Assembly: GCA_003556835.1 (NCBI GenBank)
Contig: PWQG01000085.1
Coordinates: forward strand, 1-6,315
Origin: Gammaproteobacteria bacterium
Lineage (GTDB): Bacteria; Pseudomonadota; Gammaproteobacteria; Pseudomonadales; Pseudohongiellaceae
Direction: 5' to 3'
Length of the DNA stretch: 6,315 bases
A model generated the notes under the pieces. That model was not told the origin of the DNA, searched no databases, and saw only the letters and a program-made list of their open reading frames with translations. Both the position numbers and the translations under genes were made by a program. Positions 1 to 4,671 of the stretch are shown piece after piece. The stretch's first letter is position 1, and each line of letters starts with the position of its first letter.

Positions 1-6
1 CTGCAT
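1..6 (-). CDS. Start of a minus-strand gene cut by the left edge (product unknown)
   Basis: Only the first two codons (ATG CAG, Met-Gln) of this possible gene lie inside the window. The call rests on an ATG at 6-4 on the minus strand preceded, at 6 nt spacing, by a clean AGGAG ribosome binding site (13-17). The gene would start 70 bp after the stop codon of the permease and on the same strand, and no convincing terminator lies between them, so the two may be co-transcribed. Nothing can be said about its function from two codons. In genomes where this type of permease is linked to 3-hydroxybutyrate use, a dehydrogenase is a common neighbour, but that is only a guess here. A chance ATG after an AGGAG is the alternative. 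Confidence 0.45.
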
Positions 7-12
7 TGCCGT

Positions 13-17
13 CTCCT
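13..17 (-). promoter_or_regulatory. Ribosome binding site AGGAG for the gene entering at the left edge
   Basis: Read on the minus strand this is AGGAG, 6 nt before an ATG at 6-4. It is the main evidence that another gene begins at the edge, downstream of the permease. Confidence 0.5.
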
Positions 18-76
18 GCGCCTTGGGTACCTTGCTACGTCACCATACAACCGGGAACCGACCCGGCAGCGGATCA

Positions 77-1381
77 TCAGAACAGATTGAACATCAGAAT
101 GGCCAACACCAGCCCCATCAAGGGCACCACCACGGTGACCGCACCGACCGCCCAGTAGGCATCCTTGTGCGACTCGTTACAGATGCCCCGGATGGTGGTG
201 ACCACATAACCGTTGTGGGGCAGCGAATCCAGTGCGCCCGAGGAGATTGCCACCACCCGGTGCAACTGGTCGGGATTGACGCCCATGTCCAGGTAATGAG
301 GGCCCACCGCAGGCAGGGCGATGACCTGCCCACCCGAGGCTGAACCGGTCAGGCCGGCGATGGCACTGACGGCAATGGCCGCGCCCACCAGCTCATTGCC
401 CGGCAATGAGGTCACCGCCACCACGGCAATGTCGAAGGCCGGCGTGACACGTGCCACACCACCGAAACCGACCACGGCAGCCGTGTTGCCAATCGCAACC
501 AGCGCGCCGGTGGTCGCATGACCCAGGGCCACCTGCATATCGCGGAAAAACCGCCAGTTGATGACCATCAGGGTAAGGACCCCGCTGAGCAGCGCGACAA
601 TCAGGGCATTCTGCATCAGGGTATCGTGGAAGAAAAAAGAGACACCCAGCACTGCAATCAGAGGAATCAACCCGGTCACCGGATGCGGCAGTTCGCGGTC
701 AGTCACCTGCAGATCACTCGCACGCGCCTGGAACACTTCCCCACGATTCACGGCTGCACGAATGATGCGTTGCAGCCACCAGTAGCCGAACACGGCCATG
801 AACACGGCCACCACCAGGCTGACCTCCCAGGCCGCATAGGGCGTTGTGCCGAGGAATTCCATGGGAATCCAGTTCTGGATTTCGGGCGAACCCGCCGACG
901 TCATGGTGAAGGTGACCGAGCCGAAGGCCAGCGCTGCCGGGATGAAACGGCGCGGCAGGTTGGCATCCTTGAACAGGCCCAGTGCCATCGGATAGACCGC
1001 GAAAGCCACCACGAACAGACTGACACCGCCGTAGGTGAGCACCGCACAGGCGATCACCACGGCAAGAACCGCGCGCTTGCGCCCCAGCCGTAGCGTAATC
1101 CAGCGCGCCACGCTGTCAGCAGCACCGGTGTCCTCCATGAACTTGCCGAAAATCGAGCCCAGCAGGAACATGAAGAACCAGGAGGCAATGAAACCGGTAA
1201 AGCCGTCCATATAGCTCTGCACGAAGTGAACGTCGCCCACGAACACGGGGATACCACTGGTCAATGCCACGAGGAGCCCGCATAGCGGAGCACTGATGAA
1301 CAGGTTCCAGCCGCGCAGTGTTAGCGCGATAAGCAGGCCAAGACCACCTACCAGACCCAGCAAGCTGACCACATCCGACAT
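77..1381 (-). CDS. GntP-family inner-membrane permease, D-beta-hydroxybutyrate permease-like
   Basis: This is a complete 434-residue, very hydrophobic protein with roughly 11-12 likely membrane segments, for example around residues 5-22, 28-46, 60-80, 103-132, 184-204, 236-252, 256-275, 292-309, 330-346 and 410-431. It would carry an organic acid across the inner membrane, probably in symport with a cation. The family call comes from the overall pattern and from conserved-looking loop motifs: YGGVSLFVVAFAVYP (117-131), TSAGSPEIQNWIP (161-173), GSASGG (346-351) and SSGALDSLPHNGYV (380-393). The last motif is typical, as far as I remember, of the GntP branch annotated as D-beta-hydroxybutyrate or citrate-type permeases rather than of the gluconate branch. 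The length of about 430-450 residues fits the family. The ATG at 1381 has a GGGGAG site 7 nt upstream. The gene diverges from the TonB-dependent receptor and may be followed by a gene starting at position 6. Family membership is fairly sure; the substrate is inferred only. Confidence 0.85.
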   Translation of the reverse strand: MSDVVSLLGLVGGLGLLIALTLRGWNLFISAPLCGLLVALTSGIPVFVGDVHFVQSYMDGFTGFIASWFFMFLLGSIFGKFMEDTGAADSVARWITLRLGRKRAVLAVVIACAVLTYGGVSLFVVAFAVYPMALGLFKDANLPRRFIPAALAFGSVTFTMTSAGSPEIQNWIPMEFLGTTPYAAWEVSLVVAVFMAVFGYWWLQRIIRAAVNRGEVFQARASDLQVTDRELPHPVTGLIPLIAVLGVSFFFHDTLMQNALIVALLSGVLTLMVINWRFFRDMQVALGHATTGALVAIGNTAAVVGFGGVARVTPAFDIAVVAVTSLPGNELVGAAIAVSAIAGLTGSASGGQVIALPAVGPHYLDMGVNPDQLHRVVAISSGALDSLPHNGYVVTTIRGICNESHKDAYWAVGAVTVVVPLMGLVLAILMFNLF

Positions 1382-1388
1382 GTCACTA

Positions 1389-1394
1389 CTCCCC
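1389..1394 (-). promoter_or_regulatory. Ribosome binding site GGGGAG of the permease
   Basis: On the minus strand GGGGAG lies 7 nt before the ATG at 1381-1379, which supports that start. The receptor gene on the other strand uses the same hexamer. Confidence 0.7.
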
Positions 1395-1412
1395 GCTTGT
1401 TGTTATTCATGC

Positions 1413-1425
1413 GCATCGCTGATGC
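1413..1425. repeat. Short inverted repeat GCATC-GCT-GATGC, possible operator
   Basis: A perfect 5-bp inverted repeat with a 3-bp centre lies in the divergent intergenic region, about 20 bp upstream of the permease ribosome binding site. The flanking bases ATGC on the left and AT on the right extend it imperfectly. Its place between two divergent genes fits a regulator site, but a repeat this short occurs easily by chance and I do not recognise it as the site of a known regulator. Confidence 0.25.
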
Positions 1426-1438
1426 ATTGCGGGGATCA

Positions 1439-1470
1439 TTGTCAGGGAATGAGGCAAGGCAACCTATAAT
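1439..1470 (+). promoter_or_regulatory. Candidate sigma-70 promoter of the TonB-dependent receptor
   Basis: A perfect TATAAT (1465-1470) sits in a small AT-rich island upstream of the receptor. The best -35-like element is TTGTCA (1439-1444), but the 20-bp spacer is longer than the ideal 16-18 bp, so the promoter may be weak or activator-dependent. Transcription would start near 1477 and give a leader of about 70 nt. The -10 box is convincing, the -35 pairing is not. I found no comparably good promoter for the permease on the other strand in the same region. Confidence 0.45.
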
Positions 1471-1475
1471 ACTAT

Positions 1476-1500
1476 GGTACAGGTCACAAACTGTCCGGAC
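1476..1500. repeat. Palindromic cluster at the expected transcription start of the receptor
   Basis: Two overlapping symmetric elements lie just after the -10 box. One is an interrupted inverted repeat, GGTACAG (1476-1482) against CTGTCC (1491-1496), with one unpaired base. The other is the perfect 8-bp palindrome GTCCGGAC (1493-1500). Their place at about +1 to +24 of the predicted transcript would suit a repressor site or a short leader hairpin. Neither matches a regulator site I can name, and no Fur-box-like sequence was seen. Confidence 0.25.
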
Positions 1501-1533
1501 TGGGGTATGTTGGCTCCCGACCAATAAGAATCA

Positions 1534-1539
1534 GGGGAG
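1534..1539 (+). promoter_or_regulatory. Ribosome binding site GGGGAG of the TonB-dependent receptor
   Basis: GGGGAG lies 8 nt before the ATG at 1548. Together with the signal peptide that begins at this codon it fixes the start of the receptor. Confidence 0.75.
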
Positions 1540-1547
1540 AAACTCCA

Positions 1548-3836
1548 ATGAAACACAGCCGATTCAGACATACAGCGCTTGCCGCTGCCGTGTCAGCAAC
1601 CGTGGGCGGTTTCGCCCTGCCCGCGCTGGCACAGGACGATACAGAACGCACCGAGGGCCGGGTACTGGAGAGCATCCAGGTGACTGCGCGACGCACGGTG
1701 GAGGACATGCAACAGGTGCCGCTGGCCGTCACCTCGCTGGGTTCCCTCGAGATCGAGACCCGGGGCCTGGATACAGTGCTTGAGGTACAGCAGTTCTCTC
1801 CCAACACGACCCTGCAGGAAAGCCGCGCAACCAATTCCACGCTCACCGCTTTCATTCGTGGCGTGGGACAGGAGGACCCTTTGTGGGGCTATGAGTCCGG
1901 TGTGGGCATCTACATCGACGACGTTTATATCGCCCGGCCACAGGGCGCCGTGCTGGACATCCTGAACGTGGAGCGTCTGGAAGTCCTGCGCGGCCCGCAG
2001 GGTACGCTGTACGGAAAGAACACCGTCGGCGGCGCGCTCAAGTATGTCACCCGGCGCATGGAGGGTGCTGCGGAACTCGACACAAGGGTAACCCTGGGCT
2101 CCTACGGCCAACAGGACCTGAAGCTGGTGGGACAGTTCCCGGTCACCGACAACTTCTACCTGGGCTTTGGCTACGCCAATCTCAATCGCGACGGATATGG
2201 TGAGTTCCTGGTCAGTGACCTGCCGGGACAGGACCGGGAGAACTACAACAAGGACTTGCAGGCCTATCGCCTGACCGCCGAATACCGGCCCACAGACGAT
2301 ATCTTCATCCAGCTTGGCTTCGACCGCACCGATGACAAGTCCAACTCCAAGGGAGGCTATCGTCTGGTACCGAGTTTGCTGACCGACGAAGCACCGGTAC
2401 CCGACAGCATCTACGACTCCTACACCAGCCTGCCGACCGAAAACCGGGTGGAAACCGAGGGCGTCAACCTTACCATCGAGTGGAACGTGAACGAGCGCAC
2501 CACGTTGAAGTCGATCACCGCCCACCGCGAGAACTATTCTCCGGTCAATATCGATTTCGACAACACACCACTGCGCATTTTCGATGTGCCGGCCATCTAC
2601 GAGGATGAATGGTTCACCCAGGAATTCCAGATGGATTACCGCGCCGATGACTGGAACGTCGTTAGCGGGATTTACTACTTCGACTCGGAGTCCTGCGGCA
2701 TATTCGATGCCATACTGGAGGAGCTGGGCCAGATGTTGGGAGCACCAGGCCTTACACGGGAAGTTTCAGGTTGCAGCGAAGGCCAGAGTACTGCCGTGTA
2801 TGCCGACGGCACCTATCGCTTCACTGACCAGTGGAGTGTCAGTGGCGGTCTGCGTTACACCCGCGACGAGAAATCCTCGCTGGTGCGCAACGGGCTGATT
2901 TTCGATACGGTCTATCCCGAATCAGGCTGGATTCCCGGCTATGTCAGATCACCGGAAACCGGCGTCCCGGTGGTACTCGATGACAGTGAAACCTGGTCCA
3001 AGCTGACGCCGCGCATCAGCGTGGAGTACCAGGCTACTGACGAGACCATGTTCTACGCCAGCTACAGTGAGGGATTCAAATCGGGCACCTTCAACCCGCG
3101 CGCGGAAACTGCTGAACCGGCGGCCGATCCGGAGGACGTGCAGTCCTATGAGGTGGGTGTAAAAACCGACATCACACCGACACTGCGGGTGAATGCGGCA
3201 GCCTTCATGCTGGACCACAAGAATCGCCAGTACATTTCCGTGATACCCGACCCGGACGACAGTGCCGCACTGAACCAGCGACTGGGCAACGTCGGTCAGT
3301 CCGACGCCACAGGCCTGGAGGTGGAATTCACCTGGATCGCCAGTCAGAACCTGAGTGTTTTCGGCAACCTCGGGTTGATCGATGCCAGCTTCAGCAACGT
3401 GTTCACCTTCGACGAGAACATGGAACGTGTCGATATCACGGACAATTTCGCGATCACCAACACACCGAAGCGCACCATGAACGTCGGATTCAGCTACGAC
3501 GTACCACTGGCCGCCAGCGACGTGATCTTCACCGGTAACTACAACTATCGCAGCAGTTACAACCTGACCGAGCTGAACAACATCCTGGTACAGGACGGCT
3601 ATGGACTGCTGAACCTGGGTGTGAGCTGGAGAAGCGCCGATGGCAAATGGTCGCTCGGCGTGCATGGCAAGAACCTGACCGACGAGGAGTTCCTGGTGGG
3701 CAACTACGCCTTCCTCGGCGACCCCGATCCCTCATCCCCCAGCGGCTTTGCGCCGGGCCTGGGAGGTGATACGACCCTGATTGGCTACTACGGCGCACCA
3801 CGAACGGTCAGCGCGACCCTGGGATATCGGTTCTGA
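1548..3836 (+). CDS. TonB-dependent outer-membrane receptor, substrate unknown
   Basis: This complete 762-residue protein is an outer-membrane beta-barrel that imports a scarce ligand with energy passed from TonB-ExbB-ExbD. Residues 1-28 form a Sec signal peptide with basic start, Ala-rich core and ALA cleavage site before Q29. A TonB-box-like stretch ESIQVTARR (41-49) follows, then the plug domain (about 52-168) with FIRGVGQ (102-108), YIDDVYIARPQGAVLD (122-137), VERLEVLRGPQGTLYGKN (141-158) and GGALKYVTRR (161-170). The barrel covers the rest and shows typical features: GLRYTRDEKS (434-443), YASYSEGFKSGTFNPR (503-518), HGKNLTDEEF (706-715) and a C-terminal strand ending in GYRF with terminal Phe, as needed for barrel assembly. 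Length is normal for the family. The only two cysteines (C383 and C409) flank a probable outer loop and could form a disulfide. This plug type is common in receptors without a known ligand, so siderophore, vitamin or organic-compound uptake are all possible. The gene diverges from the permease and is monocistronic, since a strong terminator follows. Confidence 0.95.
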   Translation: MKHSRFRHTALAAAVSATVGGFALPALAQDDTERTEGRVLESIQVTARRTVEDMQQVPLAVTSLGSLEIETRGLDTVLEVQQFSPNTTLQESRATNSTLTAFIRGVGQEDPLWGYESGVGIYIDDVYIARPQGAVLDILNVERLEVLRGPQGTLYGKNTVGGALKYVTRRMEGAAELDTRVTLGSYGQQDLKLVGQFPVTDNFYLGFGYANLNRDGYGEFLVSDLPGQDRENYNKDLQAYRLTAEYRPTDDIFIQLGFDRTDDKSNSKGGYRLVPSLLTDEAPVPDSIYDSYTSLPTENRVETEGVNLTIEWNVNERTTLKSITAHRENYSPVNIDFDNTPLRIFDVPAIYEDEWFTQEFQMDYRADDWNVVSGIYYFDSESCGIFDAILEELGQMLGAPGLTREVSGCSEGQSTAVYADGTYRFTDQWSVSGGLRYTRDEKSSLVRNGLIFDTVYPESGWIPGYVRSPETGVPVVLDDSETWSKLTPRISVEYQATDETMFYASYSEGFKSGTFNPRAETAEPAADPEDVQSYEVGVKTDITPTLRVNAAAFMLDHKNRQYISVIPDPDDSAALNQRLGNVGQSDATGLEVEFTWIASQNLSVFGNLGLIDASFSNVFTFDENMERVDITDNFAITNTPKRTMNVGFSYDVPLAASDVIFTGNYNYRSSYNLTELNNILVQDGYGLLNLGVSWRSADGKWSLGVHGKNLTDEEFLVGNYAFLGDPDPSSPSGFAPGLGGDTTLIGYYGAPRTVSATLGYRF

Positions 3837-3876
3837 CGAACCGTTCCCCGGGAGCCAGTACGGTAGCAGTCCCCTC

Positions 3877-3911
3877 GCCACCATCAGTTGCCTGATGGTG
3901 GCTTTTTTTTT
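3877..3911 (+). terminator. Strong intrinsic terminator after the TonB-dependent receptor
   Basis: An 11-bp perfect stem, GCCACCATCAG (3877-3887) with CTGATGGTGGC (3892-3902), closes a TTGC tetraloop and runs straight into nine T residues (3903-3911). It starts 40 bp after the receptor stop codon. There is no matching A run on the left side, so it should work only on the plus strand. It separates the receptor from the response regulator, which must then have its own promoter or depend on read-through. Confidence 0.93.
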
Positions 3912-3916
3912 GCAGC

Positions 3917-3922
3917 TGTAAT
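3917..3922 (+). promoter_or_regulatory. Possible -10 box (TGTAAT) of the response regulator
   Basis: TGTAAT matches five of six bases of the sigma-70 -10 consensus and lies directly after the terminator T run. No good -35 element is present at 16-18 bp, where the terminator stem lies. If used, it would give a leader of roughly 14 nt to the ATG at 3943 or 38 nt to the one at 3967. Confidence 0.2.
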
Positions 3923-3942
3923 AGCGTGGATGGCCACAAGAA

Positions 3943-4671
3943 ATGACAGGATGCGACACCATCTCCATGACCTCTTCACCATCGGTATCAGCGAACCGCT
4001 CCACCGCACGCGCCGTCATCGCGGACGACCACCCGCTGTTCCGCAGCGCATTGCGACAGGCCCTAGGCACGACGTTGGAAGGTGAAGTACTGGACGCGGC
4101 CGGTTTCGATGATCTGGTGAAGTTGCTGCTACAACATCCTCGCGTGGAACTGGTGTTCCTGGACCTGAACATGCCGGGCAACCAAGGGCTGACCGGCTTG
4201 ACCACACTGCGCAACCAGTTTCCCGATATACTGGTGATCATTGTCTCGGCCAACGAACAAGCCGGTGTGATCCGGCGCGCCATGAGTTTCGGCGCCAGTG
4301 CCTACGTACCCAAGTCCACGTCCCTGCCGGACATTGTCACTGCCGTGCAGACCGTGCTGGCTGGCGACAGCTGGTTGCCCACACACCTGGGCCTGGAACT
4401 GTCGGAGCAACACGGCACGCTGCACAGCGAATTCGCACGCAAGCTCGGACAGCTGACGCCCCAGCAGTTCAAGGTACTGCGTTGCATCGCTGATGGCATG
4501 CTGAACAAACAGATTGCGCATGAACTGGATGTGCAGGAAACCACCGTAAAGCAACATGTTTCAGCAATTCTGCGCAAACTGGGGGTGATCAACCGGACCC
4601 AGGCCGGGGTGCTGTTCCACGATATGTTGCGCGCCGACGACGAAGACAATCAATCAGAAGATGCTTTTTAA
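3943..4671 (+). CDS. LuxR/NarL-type two-component response regulator, CrbR/ErdR-like
   Basis: This cytoplasmic DNA-binding regulator has two domains. The receiver (about residues 22-142) shows the acidic pair D28-D29, the phosphorylation site D74 in VFLDLNMPG (71-79), S102 in VSANE and K124 in VPKS. The LuxR-type helix-turn-helix (about 171-226) shows LTPQQFKVLRCIADG (171-185), NKQIAHEL (188-195) and TTVKQHVSAILRKLGV (200-215). A short acidic tail (231-242) follows. The layout and the PQQ..VL / NKQIA / VK.HVSAILRKLGV pattern resemble CrbR/ErdR, which activates acetate-use genes such as acs; this is a remembered similarity. The partner is probably the hybrid kinase on the opposite strand, with which it overlaps by 18 bp at the 3' end. 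The start is unsure. The ATG at 3943 has only a weak upstream purine stretch. The ATG at 3967 (residue 9) has AGGA 15 nt upstream, also not ideal. The first 20 residues are polar and not part of the receiver fold. Confidence 0.92.
   Translation: MTGCDTISMTSSPSVSANRSTARAVIADDHPLFRSALRQALGTTLEGEVLDAAGFDDLVKLLLQHPRVELVFLDLNMPGNQGLTGLTTLRNQFPDILVIIVSANEQAGVIRRAMSFGASAYVPKSTSLPDIVTAVQTVLAGDSWLPTHLGLELSEQHGTLHSEFARKLGQLTPQQFKVLRCIADGMLNKQIAHELDVQETTVKQHVSAILRKLGVINRTQAGVLFHDMLRADDEDNQSEDAF
4654..4671. other. Tail-to-tail overlap of the response regulator and kinase genes
   Basis: The two convergent genes share 18 bp containing both stop codons. The frames are codon-aligned: the regulator TAA (4669-4671) is the antisense of the kinase Leu540 codon TTA, and the kinase TGA (4654-4656) is the antisense of the regulator Ser238 codon TCA. 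No intrinsic terminator was seen on either strand near the overlap, so the two transcripts may have complementary 3' ends. Confidence 0.85.

Noticed and set aside
51..66. Hairpin CCGGG-AACCGA-CCCGG downstream of the permease as an intrinsic terminator
   Set aside because: The stem is only 5 bp and no T run follows it on the minus strand, so termination there is not supported.
788..811. Tandem 12-bp repeat GAACACGGCCAT / GAACACGGCCAC inside the permease gene
   Set aside because: It encodes the hydrophobic stretch VAVFMAVF in a membrane segment. Two short near-identical copies are explained by repeated codons and are not a repeat array.
518..1093. Plus-strand open frame of 191 codons opposite the permease
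   Set aside because: It lies wholly antisense to a well-supported membrane protein, its product is rich in His, Arg and Gln without any recognisable domain, and no ribosome binding site was seen. It is a shadow of the permease codons.
1463..1500. A minus-strand promoter for the permease in the AT-rich island (TATTAT/TATAGG on the minus strand)
   Set aside because: No -35-like hexamer with acceptable spacing was found for either -10-like sequence, so no permease promoter is called.
1593..2525. Minus-strand open frame of 310 codons opposite the TonB-dependent receptor
   Set aside because: The plus-strand receptor has a signal peptide, plug and barrel motifs over the same stretch. The antisense product shows no known motif and is a by-product of GC-rich codon use.
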